Source: Candidatus Manganitrophus noduliformans (GTDB lineage: Bacteria > Nitrospirota > Nitrospiria > SBBL01 > Manganitrophaceae). From it: a DNA stretch of 64,000 nucleotides. This document shows, piece by piece, positions 33,329-44,393 of the stretch. A program made the translations under genes and the position numbers. How positions within the stretch are numbered: position 1 is the first letter of the stretch; each line of letters begins with the position of its first letter. The notes below the pieces were generated by a model. The model searched no databases. It was not told the origin of the DNA and worked only from the letters and a program-made list of their open reading frames with translations. The stretch covers positions 372,001 to 436,000 of the forward strand of contig NZ_VTOW01000001.1 of assembly GCF_012184425.1 (NCBI RefSeq), read 5' to 3'.

Positions 33329-33653
33329 ACCCGCGTCCGAAGATATTCAGAAAAAGAACACTACATGCTTAGTCTCTAATTTGGAATTCGCGTCCAAGGT
33401 CGCCCAGAGACAGGCTCCCTCTTCCGCTAGCCTCGAAAGATCTCACCCAACTCCCCAAGGCGAAGAGTCAGGCCAGCCTGCTATCTGGCATCTTCCCCCC
33501 GCACAGGCGACGGAAAGTCGATGTCACTGCGTTTAGGCAGCGAGAGCTAATTGTTCATTAGCAATTATGTTTTTCCCATTTGTTTAACGAGCCCAATGGG
33601 ACCTCGGCATGCGTTCCTTAACCTCTTTATCCCCGTCGAATCCGATCGCCCCC
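33307..33653 (-). ncRNA. ssrA: transfer-messenger RNA (tmRNA)
   Basis: The 5' end reads GGGGGCGATCGGATTCGAC, and the 3' end has a T-arm (GCGGG, TTCAATT, CCCGC), then the acceptor CGCCTCC and ACCA. Positions 1-7 pair with the acceptor (one G-U), closing a tRNA-like domain. The tag frame at 33562-33533 is GCT AAT GAA CAA TTA GCT CTC GCT GCC TAA, encoding ANEQLALAA. The length is about 347 bases. Together with SmpB it rescues stalled ribosomes and marks the product for proteolysis. smpB is the next gene upstream on the same strand. Confidence 0.97.
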
Positions 33654-33861
33654 TGTCTATTTTTATGTGGGGCCCGTCCGGCGAACCCTAAAAAGAGGGT
33701 CCTCCGATGCCCCACACCCGTGGCTCGGACAGGCAAAGCCTGATCCTCGCCTTATTCTTTTTCCGGCTCGGAGATCTATAATCCCCTCACGCTCGCGGAG
33801 CCAGTCGCTCGCTTGATCCAGAGATTGTCTTTTCGCGGGCCTCACGCCCCTCACTCAATCT
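33654..33861 (-). other. hairpin-rich spacer between smpB and ssrA
   Basis: A 208-base region. The main element is a branched stem-loop at 33666-33716: outer arms TGTGGGGC (33666-33673) and GCCCCACA (33709-33716), inner pairs CGG/CCG (33679-33681, 33704-33706) and ACCCT/AGGGT (33685-33689, 33696-33700) around a short loop. A second small hairpin has arms CAGGC and GCCTG around AAA (about 33736-33750). No T-run, no coding frame and no known RNA family recognised. Confidence 0.5.
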
Positions 33862-34341
33862 CTAAAACTTGTCTTGTCTCTTTCCCCGAACGGCCTTTTC
33901 GATCTCGCGCTGGGCCGACTTCTTTGATTCGGTCTCGCGCTTGTCGTACAGCTTCTTTCCGACCGCCAACCCGATCTCTACTTTGGCCCAACCCCGTTTA
34001 AAATAGATCTTCAGCGGCACCAGCGTGTATCCCTTCTGCTGGGCCTTCCCGAGGAGCCGTTCGATTTCTCGCCTTTGAAGGAGAAGCTTTCGCGTCCGCG
34101 TCGGGTCGTGGTTGGAAATGTTGCCGTGGCTGTAGGGACTGATGTGGCAATTATATAGCAAGACCTCTCCATTTTCAACCCGGGCGAAGCTGTCTTTCAG
34201 GTTGATCCGTCCCTCGCGAAGCGATTTGACCTCGGTCCCGGCGAGGACGATTCCCGCCTCCAGCGTCTCCTCGATAAAATAATCGTGGAAGGCCTTCCGG
34301 TTGCTGACCACCAATGAATCGTTCTCTTTTTCAACCGCCAT
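33862..34341 (-). CDS. smpB: SsrA-binding protein SmpB
   Basis: A 159-residue tmRNA partner. Hallmarks are [20 protein letters not shown], then [17 protein letters not shown], then Y-N-C-H-I-S-P-Y, and the C-terminal basic tail [13 protein letters not shown]. It binds tmRNA's tRNA-like domain and enters the decoding centre of stalled ribosomes. It lies directly upstream of ssrA in the same direction, the common arrangement, and is divergent from dciA. Confidence 0.97.
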   Translation of the reverse strand: MAVEKENDSLVVSNRKAFHDYFIEETLEAGIVLAGTEVKSLREGRINLKDSFARVENGEVLLYNCHISPYSHGNISNHDPTRTRKLLLQRREIERLLGKAQQKGYTLVPLKIYFKRGWAKVEIGLAVGKKLYDKRETESKKSAQREIEKAVRGKRQDKF

Positions 34342-34384
34342 GATCTATTCCGCTCGAACGGGCCCGCGGGCCGATCCTTTCACG

Positions 34385-34411
34385 TTGACTTCACCTGGGC
34401 GCTATTATAAC
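34385..34411 (+). promoter_or_regulatory. possible promoter of dciA
   Basis: TTGACT at 34385-34390 and TATAAC at 34406-34411, spacer only 15 bases. The ATG at 34421 is 9 bases after the -10, so any transcript would have almost no leader. Confidence 0.4.
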
Positions 34412-34420
34412 ATCGATCCC

Positions 34421-34936
34421 ATGTCGAAGGGATTCTCTCCAACATCGATTTCGCCGATCCTCAAGGGAATCATCAAAGATTTCGGTCTGGAGAAGGGGAT
34501 TTCCGGCGCATTGTTGCAGATCCGCTGGAGAGAGATCGTCGGCCCCCAGATCGCCTCCCATACCTATCCCGCCGAGATCCGCTTCGACACCCTTCATCTC
34601 ACGGTCGACAGCGCCGTCTGGATGCATCAGCTCTCTTTCTTAAAGAAAGAGATCATCGAGAAATGCAACCGGCTCTTGGGGAAAGAGTCCATCCGGAAGA
34701 TTCAGCTCCGGACCGGCCCGCTTCCGCCCCCCCTCGAATCGCCCGCGGAGACCCCGGTACCGGTAGGGGAATGCACGGCCGAAGAGGCCGCCTTCATCGA
34801 AAAGCAGATCGCATCGATCCCGGATACGGAGTTGAAGGAGTCGGTCCGCCGCGCGCTTCGGCGGCATCTTCTCCATCGGCAAGGCGAAATTAAGGAGTCG
34901 GCGCCGGGGAGCTCGCCGGATCAGGCGCAGCGCTGA
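34421..34936 (+). CDS. dciA: DciA/DUF721-type replicative helicase loader
   Basis: A 171-residue protein. The N-terminal region has I-L-K-G-I-I-K-D-F-G-L-E-K-G-I-S, then W-R-E-I-V-G-P-Q-I-A-S-H-T-Y-P, and L-T-V-D-S-A-V-W-M-H-Q-L-S-F-L-K-K-E-I. This is the DUF721 pattern of DciA, which loads DnaB in bacteria lacking DnaC/DnaI. The C-terminal helices are less conserved. It lies close to gyrA/gyrB/dnaN/dnaA, as is common. The ATG at 34421 is favoured; a 40-residue upstream extension overlaps smpB and lacks an SD. Its 3' end overlaps the convergent TPR gene by 47 bases. Confidence 0.82.
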   Translation: MSKGFSPTSISPILKGIIKDFGLEKGISGALLQIRWREIVGPQIASHTYPAEIRFDTLHLTVDSAVWMHQLSFLKKEIIEKCNRLLGKESIRKIQLRTGPLPPPLESPAETPVPVGECTAEEAAFIEKQIASIPDTELKESVRRALRRHLLHRQGEIKESAPGSSPDQAQR

Positions 34937-35780
34937 CCGGCTCCGCCGCGGCGGTTCCGGCATTTTTCGGCAGCCCCTTCTCGAGCCGCCGGATCTTCGC
35001 TTCGAGAAGCTCCTTGTTCGGATAGCGCCCTTCCAGCTGGCGATAAAGCTGAAGGGCCTCTTCGGCCCGGTTTCCCTCTTCCAAACAGTTCGCCGTCCGG
35101 AATTGCGCGAACGGGCTCATCTCGCTGTCGGAATAGTCGGCGATAAGACGCCGATAAAATCCGACCGCCTCTTTGCATCTCCCCTCGATAAAGTAGCTGC
35201 TTCCCTGGCGATAGAGCGCCGCCGGCGCCCAACGGCTTTTCGGATCGCGCTTGATCAGAAGATCCCATTCGGTCCGGGCCTGCTCGACATTTCCCTGCGC
35301 GAAATAGAGCTCGCCGATCTTGAACTGGCTCTCCAAAATCTGATCGGAGTCGTCGCTGAGCTCCATCACCTTCTCGTGCTCGGAGATCGCCTCACGGAGT
35401 TTGCCATATTTCTTTTCATAGACTTCGGCGAGGTAGCGGCGGGCGGAGAGGGCATGCGCATTTTTCGGGGTGGCGGCGGTGAGGCGGACCGTCTTCTGGA
35501 ATGCATCGACCGCCTTCTGCGGATCGTTTAGATAGAGGTGATAGAGGACGCCGCTCCAGAAGACGGCCTCCGGAATGAATTTGCTTCGGGGGTATTCCTC
35601 CGAGATCTTTTCATATTCCCGGACCGCGCCGAGATAATCATCGGCCCGCCATTTCTGCTCGGCCGATTCAAGATACCGCTTGGGAACCCGCTCGGCGCTC
35701 GACCAGACGCTCCAGACGGTCAAAATGAGGGCGGCGAGAACGACCCCTCCCCAGGAGAGGGCTTTGGCCTTCCATCTCAC
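34890..35780 (-). CDS. membrane-anchored TPR-repeat protein (BamD/YbgF-like)
   Basis: A 296-residue protein with one N-terminal membrane anchor (residues 9-28). From about 38 onward there are six or so tetratricopeptide repeats, for example [16 protein letters not shown], then [19 protein letters not shown] and [15 protein letters not shown]. The tail is Ala/Pro-rich. The layout resembles periplasmic assembly-scaffold TPR proteins, but a lipobox is absent, so BamD itself is unlikely. It follows gyrA with a 4-base overlap (ATGA type), so translation is coupled. Confidence 0.83.
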   Translation of the reverse strand: MRWKAKALSWGGVVLAALILTVWSVWSSAERVPKRYLESAEQKWRADDYLGAVREYEKISEEYPRSKFIPEAVFWSGVLYHLYLNDPQKAVDAFQKTVRLTAATPKNAHALSARRYLAEVYEKKYGKLREAISEHEKVMELSDDSDQILESQFKIGELYFAQGNVEQARTEWDLLIKRDPKSRWAPAALYRQGSSYFIEGRCKEAVGFYRRLIADYSDSEMSPFAQFRTANCLEEGNRAEEALQLYRQLEGRYPNKELLEAKIRRLEKGLPKNAGTAAAEPVSAAPDPASSPAPTP

Positions 35781-38245
35781 GCGTCATCCCCGGCATCCGC
35801 CGATTCTTCGCGTTCTCCCTTCTCCGCCAGGCGGGCCACGCCGCAGACCCGCTCTTCCCCTTCGAGATCGATCAGGCGGACCCCCTGTGTGTTTCGGCCG
35901 ATCACCCGGATGTCTCCCGCCCTAAGACGAAGAATCTTTCCGATCGTCGTGACGAGCATGACCTCTTCTTCGTCTTTCACCTGCAGGGCGGCGATGACGC
36001 AGCCGTTGCGGGGACTGGTCTGGATGGTGATGATGCCGTGGCCGCCGCGCCCCTGCGTCCGATACTCCGAGAGCTCCGTCCGCTTGCCGTAGCCCTTTTC
36101 CGTAATGGTCATGATGCTCGCCTGGGCGTTCGGAGCGAGGACCTCGGCGCTGATCACCTCGTCTCCTTCCTCGAGACGAATCCCCCAAACGCCGGTCGCC
36201 ACCCGGCCGACGGCGCGCGCCTCCTCCTCGTGAAAGCGGATCGAGAGTCCATGTTTGGTCCCGAGCAGGATCTCGTGATTTCCGGAGGTCAGGCGGGCCG
36301 CCATGAGCCGATCCCCCTCCTCCAGATTGATCGCCCGGATTCCTCCGGCGCGGGGATTGCTGTAGGCGGAGAGGGCCGTCTTCTTGATCAATCCCTTTTG
36401 GGTCGCCATGACGACGAACTTCCCCTCCTGGAATTGATCGACCGAGAGGATCGCGGTGATCTGCTCCGTCTGCGCGATCTGCAACAGGTTGACGATCGCC
36501 TTTCCCTTCGTCGCGCGGCCCGCTTCGGGGATTTGGTGGACCTTCAGCCAGTAGACCCGGCCGGCGTCGGTGAAGAAGAGGAGGTAGTCATGCGTCGAGG
36601 CGGCGAAGAGATGTTCGACGAAGTCCTCTTCTTTCAGGCCGGCGCCGATTTTTCCCTTCCCGCCGCGCCGCTGGCTTCGGTAGACCGAGGAGGGGGTCCG
36701 CTTGATGTAACCGGTGTGGGTGACGGTGATGACCATCTCCTCCGGCGCGATCAGATCTTCGATGTGAATTTCGCCCGCCTCGGGGAGGATCTCGGTCCGC
36801 CGGTCGTCGGCATACTTCTCTCGAATCTCAGTCAGCTCATCCTGAATCGCTTTTCGGATGAGGGCGTCGCTCGCCAAGAGCGCTTTGAGCTGCTCGATCT
36901 TCTGGAGGACCTCCCGATATTCCGCGATGAGTTTGTCCCGCTCCAGCCCGGTCAGCCGCTGCAGCCGCATGTCGAGGATCGCTTGCGCCTGGAGCTCGGA
37001 GAGGCCGAACCGCCGCATCAGGCCGGTCTTCGCTTCGTCCGGAGAAGGGGAGCTGCGGATTAGGGCGATCACTTCATCCAGGTGGTCGAGGGCAATCTTG
37101 AGCCCTTCCAAAATGTGGGCGCGCGCCTCCGCCTCCCGCAATTCGAAACGGGTTCGGCGAATAATCACTTCCCGGCGGAAGTCGAGGAAGTACTGGAGCA
37201 TCTGCTTGAGGTTCAATACCTGCGGCTGGTTGTTGACCAGCGACAACATGATGACGCCGAAAGAGGACTGCATCTGCGTGTGCTTGTAGAGCTGGTTGAG
37301 GATAATTGAAGCGATCTCGCCCCGCTTCAATTCGATGACGATCCGCATCCCGTCGCGGTCCGACTCGTCGCGCAGGTCGGAGATCCCTTCGATTTTTCGA
37401 TCGCGGATCAGCTCGGCGATCTTCTCGATCAGCCGCGCCTTGTTGACCTGGTAGGGGAGCTCGGTGACGACGATCGTCTCTTTTTCCGTCTTCTCGCTCA
37501 CCTCGATGACGGCGCGGGCGCGAAGCTGGATGGAGCCGCGGCCGGTCTGGTAGGCGTCTTGAATCCCCTTGGTTCCATAGATGAAGCCGGCGGTCGGAAA
37601 GTCGGGTCCTTTAATCGTCTGCATCAGCGTTTCGACCGTGAGGGCCGGATCGTTGAGGAGCTGGATCAGCCCGTCGATCAACTCGCCGAGATTGTGCGGC
37701 GGAATGTTGGTGGCCATTCCGACGGCAATGCCCGAAGAGCCGTTCATCAGAAGCTGGGGAATCCGGGTCGGGAGGACGGTCGGCTCCACGACCGACTCGT
37801 CGAAGTTCGGGACGAAGTCGACCGTTTCCATGTCGATGTCGGCGAGCATCTCCTCGGCGAGCTTGGTGAGACGCGCCTCGGTGTAGCGGTAGGCCGCCGG
37901 GGGGTCGCCGTCGATCGAGCCGAAATTCCCCTGGCCGTCGACCAGGAGGTAGCGCATGTTGAATTCTTGGGCCATCCGGACCATCGCGTCGTAGACCGCC
38001 GCATCGCCGTGAGGATGATATTTCTTGATCACCTCGCCGACGACACCGGCCGACTTCGAATAACGACGATTGGAGAGGAGCCCTTCGCGGAACATCGCGT
38101 AGAGGATCCGCCGGTGGACCGGCTTGAGACCGTCCCGGACGTCGGGAAGGGCGCGGCCGACGATCACGCTCATGGCGTAATTGATGTATGCCGACTTCAT
38201 CTCGGTCTCGAGATTGACGGTGTTTCTCTGTTCGTCTACTGGCAT
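35777..38245 (-). CDS. gyrA: DNA gyrase subunit A
   Basis: An 822-residue type IIA topoisomerase subunit. The N-terminal breakage-reunion part has the catalytic tyrosine region [11 protein letters not shown] near residue 122, preceded by [10 protein letters not shown]. The C-terminal beta-pinwheel starts after the GyrA box Q-R-R-G-G-K-G, which supports gyrase rather than ParC. It cuts and religates DNA to introduce negative supercoils together with GyrB. gyrB lies upstream with a 152-base spacer containing an imperfect inverted repeat. The TPR gene overlaps its 3' end. Confidence 0.98.
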   Translation of the reverse strand: MPVDEQRNTVNLETEMKSAYINYAMSVIVGRALPDVRDGLKPVHRRILYAMFREGLLSNRRYSKSAGVVGEVIKKYHPHGDAAVYDAMVRMAQEFNMRYLLVDGQGNFGSIDGDPPAAYRYTEARLTKLAEEMLADIDMETVDFVPNFDESVVEPTVLPTRIPQLLMNGSSGIAVGMATNIPPHNLGELIDGLIQLLNDPALTVETLMQTIKGPDFPTAGFIYGTKGIQDAYQTGRGSIQLRARAVIEVSEKTEKETIVVTELPYQVNKARLIEKIAELIRDRKIEGISDLRDESDRDGMRIVIELKRGEIASIILNQLYKHTQMQSSFGVIMLSLVNNQPQVLNLKQMLQYFLDFRREVIIRRTRFELREAEARAHILEGLKIALDHLDEVIALIRSSPSPDEAKTGLMRRFGLSELQAQAILDMRLQRLTGLERDKLIAEYREVLQKIEQLKALLASDALIRKAIQDELTEIREKYADDRRTEILPEAGEIHIEDLIAPEEMVITVTHTGYIKRTPSSVYRSQRRGGKGKIGAGLKEEDFVEHLFAASTHDYLLFFTDAGRVYWLKVHQIPEAGRATKGKAIVNLLQIAQTEQITAILSVDQFQEGKFVVMATQKGLIKKTALSAYSNPRAGGIRAINLEEGDRLMAARLTSGNHEILLGTKHGLSIRFHEEEARAVGRVATGVWGIRLEEGDEVISAEVLAPNAQASIMTITEKGYGKRTELSEYRTQGRGGHGIITIQTSPRNGCVIAALQVKDEEEVMLVTTIGKILRLRAGDIRVIGRNTQGVRLIDLEGEERVCGVARLAEKGEREESADAGDDA

Positions 38246-38261
38246 TGCAACTCCTAAAAAC

Positions 38262-38393
38262 TGGGGGCCGGAGGCCGGGGGTCAGGTGTTGGGGAAGAGC
38301 AAAAACGAAAACAGAAAAGTTTCGGTCAATTCGACCGTGAAAACCCCCTTACCTCTCGTTCACTATTTCCCTGATACCCGGCCCCCGACACCC
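38262..38393 (-). repeat. imperfect inverted repeat between gyrB and gyrA
   Basis: GGGGGCCGG at 38263-38271 is complementary to CCGGCCCCC at 38378-38386, and GGCCGGGGGTCAGG nearby can pair with CCTGATACCCGGCC at about 38370-38384. The region between is unremarkable. It could moderate expression between the two gyrase genes or be a dispersed repeat. Confidence 0.45.
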
Positions 38394-38397
38394 GCAT

Positions 38398-40824
<2,427 letters not shown>

Positions 40825-40871
40825 CTATTCCTTACAAACCTGTTTTATCTGGATCCGTCCGGAGTGGACGA

Positions 40872-41996
40872 TTACACGCGCATCGGCATCACCACCGCCA
40901 GAAATCCTTTTCCTTCCTCTTTGATCAGGCAAGGAGAGAGAGCATCTTTAAATTCCAGCGTCGCTTCTTCCCCTTCCAGCACCGACAACGCATCCAGGAG
41001 GTAGCGCGCATTGAAACCGGTGCTGAAGCCCTCCCCCGCGAAAGAGGCGGAGACCTCTTCATTCGCCTCTCCCATCTCCGGGTTGTTGGAGTTAAGCAGA
41101 ATCCGGCCGCTCTCGAGCGTAAATTTCACCGCATTGGTCTTCTCCCGGGCGAGAAGGGAGACGCGGCGGAGACCCCCTTCGAGCTCCTCCCGATTGACCG
41201 AGACCCTTTTATCATTTCCGTTCGGGATGACCTGCCGATAATTCGGGTAGTTCCCTTCCATGAGACGGGAGGTCAGGATGAACGATCCGCGCCGAAAGAC
41301 CAGCTGATTTTTCCCGATCGCCAGCTCCGGCGCCCCTTCGTCTCCCCCTTCATCGAGCGCCTTCTTGATCTCCAAGATCGCTTTTTTCGGGACGATAATG
41401 TTCTGCTCCGAGAGAGACCCGGCATCAGCGGTGATTGGAACCTCGGCCAGTGAGAGGCGATGTCCATCGGTGGCGACAAAGCGGATCAGCTTTTTCTTCC
41501 CGTCCGCCTCTTGTAGCTGAACCAAGACACCGTTGAGGATATACCGGGCGTCGTTCTCCCCGGAGGCATACAAGGTCCGCCGAATCAGATCGGATAAGGC
41601 GGCCGCATCGATCGGGAGCTTGCTCTCCGCGTCCGAGGAGGGTGGGGTCGGAAACTCCTCCGGGGGGAGTCCCACGATTCTGAAATGGCTCTTTCCCGAT
41701 TGAATGACAACCCAGTTGTTCGCCTCGCCGGTAATTTCCACTTTTCCTTCCGGAAATTCTCGGATGATCTCATAGAGCTTTCGCGCCGAGAAAGTGAGGC
41801 GGCCCGGCTCCAGGATTTCCGCCGGGTAAGCTCCCTGGATGCCAATCTCCAGATCGGTCGCGAAGAGGGCGATCTTCTCCCGCTGCGCTTCCATGAGGAT
41901 ATGAGAGAGGATCGGCATCGTATTGCGTTTTTCGACCACCCCTTGCACGCGTTGGATCCCGGTGAGCAGCTCCTTCCGCTCGATCTTGATCTTCAT
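40872..41996 (-). CDS. dnaN: DNA polymerase III beta sliding clamp
   Basis: A 374-residue clamp with three repeated domains, as expected for the family. It starts M-K-I-K-I-E-R-K-E-L-L-T-G-I-Q-R-V-Q-G-V-V-E-K-R-N-T-M-P-I-L-S and ends V-V-M-P-M-R-V, the usual M-P-M-R end. The ATG at 41996 is chosen because AGGAGG lies 8 bases upstream; the TTG at 42002 overlaps dnaA's stop. It keeps the polymerase on DNA during replication. Only 2 bases separate it from dnaA. Confidence 0.97.
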   Translation of the reverse strand: MKIKIERKELLTGIQRVQGVVEKRNTMPILSHILMEAQREKIALFATDLEIGIQGAYPAEILEPGRLTFSARKLYEIIREFPEGKVEITGEANNWVVIQSGKSHFRIVGLPPEEFPTPPSSDAESKLPIDAAALSDLIRRTLYASGENDARYILNGVLVQLQEADGKKKLIRFVATDGHRLSLAEVPITADAGSLSEQNIIVPKKAILEIKKALDEGGDEGAPELAIGKNQLVFRRGSFILTSRLMEGNYPNYRQVIPNGNDKRVSVNREELEGGLRRVSLLAREKTNAVKFTLESGRILLNSNNPEMGEANEEVSASFAGEGFSTGFNARYLLDALSVLEGEEATLEFKDALSPCLIKEEGKGFLAVVMPMRV

Positions 41997-41998
41997 TC

Positions 41999-43306
41999 TC
42001 AATCCTCCTTCAAGTTTTGGGTCAAGCTGTCGAGTGTGGTTTTCAAACTGAAGTCTTCTCCCATCCCTTTTTCAATCTGTTTGCAGGCATGGATCACGGT
42101 GGAATGGTCCTTCCCCCCAAAGTGCTTCCCGATCTCCGGGAAAGAGAGGCTGGTCAGCTCCCGGCAGAGGAACATGCAGATCTGCCGCGGAATGACCAGA
42201 TTTTTGGTCCGCTTCTTCGATTTGAGCTCGACCAGTTTGATCTGGAACCGCTCCGCGACGGCCCGCTGGATATCCTCGATGGTGACGACCCTTTTCTTCT
42301 CCTGGATGGTGTCGCGCAGGACACGCTTGGCCATCTCGACGGTGATCTCCTGCCCCGTCAGCGAACTGAACGCGCCGAGCCGAATCAACGCCCCCTCCAA
42401 TTCTCGAACGTTTGTTTTGATATGGGTCGCAAGGAGGAGCGCCACATCATTCGGCAGCGGAATTCCCTCCCCCTCCGCCTTCCGCCGAAGAATGACGATC
42501 TTCGTCTCCAGATCGGGGGGCTGGATATCGGCGATCAACCCCATTTCAAATCGGGAGCGGAGACGCTCTTCGATGTCGGACATCTCTTTGGCCGAGCGAT
42601 CGCTTGAAATGACCACCTGTTTATTTGCCTCGTAGAGCGTGTTGAACGTGTGGAAGAACTCTTCCTGGGTCCGCTCCTTGCCGGAGATAAACTGGATGTC
42701 GTCGATCAAAAGAGCGTCGACATTCCGGTACTTGTTTCGAAACTCGATCATCTTGTCATATCGGATGGAGTTAATCACATCGTTCGTAAACTGTTCCGAG
42801 GAAAGATAGGCGATACGGAGAAGAGGGTCGCGCGTGGAGATGAAATTACCGATGGCGCTCAGAAGATGGGTCTTGCCCAATCCGACCCCGCCGTAGAGAA
42901 AGAGCGGATTGTACGAGGTGCCCGGCCGTTCCGCGACTTTTCGGGAAGCGGCATGGGCAAACTGATTGCTTGATCCTACCACGAACGAATCGAAGGTGTA
43001 GCGCGGGTTGAGGTTTCCTTTTCGTCTCTCGCGCTCAGGCGATCCGGCAGCCTCTCCCTTCTCATCGACTACGAAATGAATACGTAGCCCTTCCTCCGAT
43101 AATTCCCTTTCCAGTGCCTCCTGCATCTGCGGGTAGTAATGTTCTTTAATCCACTCCCCGAAGAATCGATTCGGCACAGCAACATGGACATCCTTTCCGG
43201 AAATGGAAACCAAGGAGGTCGGTTTCAGCCATGTCTCAAAGCTCTGCCTGTTAATATTAGGCTCCAGCTGAACAAGGAGTTGCTTCCAGATCTGGTCCAA
43301 CTGCAT
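41999..43306 (-). CDS. dnaA: chromosomal replication initiator DnaA
   Basis: A 435-residue AAA+ initiator. Domain I opens I-W-K-Q-L-L-V-Q-L-E-P. Domain III has Walker A G-G-V-G-L-G-K-T-H-L, Walker B A-L-L-I-D-D-I-Q-F and the N-P-L-F-L-Y-G region. Domain IV ends with K-D-H-S-T-V-I-H-A-C-K-Q-I, the DnaA-box-binding signature. Domain II is short. It is divergent from rpmH across an AT-rich region with DnaA-box-like sequences, marking the probable replication origin. The start is an ATG at 43306. Confidence 0.98.
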   Translation of the reverse strand: MQLDQIWKQLLVQLEPNINRQSFETWLKPTSLVSISGKDVHVAVPNRFFGEWIKEHYYPQMQEALERELSEEGLRIHFVVDEKGEAAGSPERERRKGNLNPRYTFDSFVVGSSNQFAHAASRKVAERPGTSYNPLFLYGGVGLGKTHLLSAIGNFISTRDPLLRIAYLSSEQFTNDVINSIRYDKMIEFRNKYRNVDALLIDDIQFISGKERTQEEFFHTFNTLYEANKQVVISSDRSAKEMSDIEERLRSRFEMGLIADIQPPDLETKIVILRRKAEGEGIPLPNDVALLLATHIKTNVRELEGALIRLGAFSSLTGQEITVEMAKRVLRDTIQEKKRVVTIEDIQRAVAERFQIKLVELKSKKRTKNLVIPRQICMFLCRELTSLSFPEIGKHFGGKDHSTVIHACKQIEKGMGEDFSLKTTLDSLTQNLKED

Positions 43307-43685
43307 CCGACTTTCCTGGAGTTACACACAATCTTATCAACAGTTGTTAATAGTTTTATTTCTTAGGTATATCAGTGTTTTAGAGATTACCCTGTGAAGA
43401 ACTCAACCGCTGAGGAACAGATTCCGACAAAAATGCTGTTCTAATATACCAAATCGCCTAAAATGAATCAAGTGATTAATCGGGTGAATCGGCTATCCAC
43501 ACGGCTATCCCCGGCATTTCTTCCTTTAATAAAAGGACCTTGCCATCTTATCAAGAAGTCCCCTCCCCTTACTATTACTTCTATCTTTTTTTTAGCTCTA
43601 AAAATTCAAAACGAGTTTAGTCTTGACAATAACGCTAAAATTTAGGAAAATATACATTTTCATATTCACAACGTAAGGAGAAACT
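43307..43685. other. oriC: probable chromosomal origin region (oriC) between dnaA and rpmH
   Basis: A 379-base, AT-rich intergenic segment between dnaA (minus) and rpmH (plus). Near-consensus DnaA boxes: TTACACACA (43322-43330), TTATCAACA (43334-43342), CTATCCACA (43493-43501) and TTATCAAGA (43548-43556); weaker matches are CTATCCCCG (43505-43513) and TGTGAAGAA (43393-43401). The stretch 43560-43670 is especially AT-rich, with T-runs and A-runs, and could unwind. Gene context (dnaA, dnaN, gyrB, gyrA, rpmH, rnpA, parAB) supports the assignment; no computed skew was available. Confidence 0.65.
43623..43651 (+). promoter_or_regulatory. promoter of rpmH-rnpA-yidD-yidC
   Basis: TTGACA at 43623-43628; -10 is GAAAAT at 43646-43651 with a 17-base spacer, or a slightly later TATAC-like box. 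The rpmH ATG is at 43686 after AAGGAG. Confidence 0.55.
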
Positions 43686-43826
43686 ATGTCGGTTACCTAC
43701 CGCCAACCGAGCAAACTGAGAAGAAGTCGCACACATGGTTTTTTGAAGAGGATGTCTACTCCCAATGGTAGAAGGGTTATTAAGAACCGCCGCGCTAAAG
43801 GACGGAAGCGCCTCACAAACGCCTAG
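43686..43826 (+). CDS. rpmH: 50S ribosomal protein L34
   Basis: A 46-residue basic protein that reads [20 protein letters not shown] and continues [23 protein letters not shown]. This is the usual L34 pattern, and it lies next to dnaA and rnpA in the usual order. The ATG follows TAAGGAG by 5 bases. It is too short for most ORF cut-offs, so it is easily missed. It is co-transcribed with rnpA, yidD and yidC. Confidence 0.98.
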   Translation: MSVTYRQPSKLRRSRTHGFLKRMSTPNGRRVIKNRRAKGRKRLTNA

Positions 43827-44151
43827 CGTCAAGCTAAAGCGGTTGACTCGAAAAGAAGAGGTTCAAAGGGTTTTCTCAGAGGGAAGAAAGTTTGTCTCTC
43901 CCTCCTTTGTTATTTTTTCTTTGAAGTATCCGTTTCCGGATCTGCTCTATGCCATTCACATTCGTAAGAAGCTTGGATCGGCGGTAGAGCGCAATCGTAT
44001 CAAACGAGTCTATCGCGAGGCCCTCCGGCGCCAACAGATTTCACTCCGCGGTCACAAATTAGTTGTGATTCCAAGGGTCGGATCAAAACTCCTTACTTTA
44101 AATCAGGTGTCCGATCAAATCAAAGCTCTTTTTCCGAAACCCCCAGAATAA
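43765..44151 (+). CDS. rnpA: ribonuclease P protein component
   Basis: RnpA binds the RNase P RNA and helps remove tRNA 5' leaders. Family hallmarks are [17 protein letters not shown] and the strong motif [13 protein letters not shown]. The start is uncertain. The ATG at 43765 overlaps rpmH by 62 bases and gives 128 residues. A TTG at 43843 would give 102 residues, but it cuts very close to the conserved R-L. Neither has a good SD. The stop is directly followed by the yidD ATG. Confidence 0.9.
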   Translation: MVEGLLRTAALKDGSASQTPSVKLKRLTRKEEVQRVFSEGRKFVSPSFVIFSLKYPFPDLLYAIHIRKKLGSAVERNRIKRVYREALRRQQISLRGHKLVVIPRVGSKLLTLNQVSDQIKALFPKPPE

Positions 44152-44361
44152 ATGGCCTTAATCTATATTTTCATTGTTCGTTTCTATCAAGGCATTATAT
44201 CCCCTTTGCTTCCACCTGCGTGTCGGTTTTACCCGACCTGTTCGTCCTATTCCATTGAGGCGGTCAAGCGTCATGGTTTTTTTCGTGGGATGATTATGAC
44301 GATTAAACGCCTTATTCGCTGTCACCCATTCTGCTCGGGCGGCTACGATCCGGTAAATTAA
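44152..44361 (+). CDS. yidD: membrane protein insertion efficiency factor YidD
   Basis: A 69-residue protein with the family signature [22 protein letters not shown] (two cysteines) and a further cysteine pair in [14 protein letters not shown]. An N-terminal hydrophobic stretch is amphipathic. It helps YidC insert inner-membrane proteins. The ATG follows the rnpA stop with no gap, and yidC follows 32 bases later: the classical rpmH-rnpA-yidD-yidC order. Confidence 0.97.
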   Translation: MALIYIFIVRFYQGIISPLLPPACRFYPTCSSYSIEAVKRHGFFRGMIMTIKRLIRCHPFCSGGYDPVN

Positions 44362-44393
44362 GTTTTCTTTATTTAGAGGAACCCAGACAAGTG

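Noticed and set aside
33771-33785. TATAAT on the plus strand inside the smpB-ssrA spacer
   Set aside because: No proper -35 upstream and the only downstream genes lie on the other strand.
43765-43826. Treating the rnpA overlap with rpmH as a frameshift
   Set aside because: Both proteins are intact; overlapping rpmH/rnpA arrangements are known, and the rnpA start may lie later (TTG 43843).
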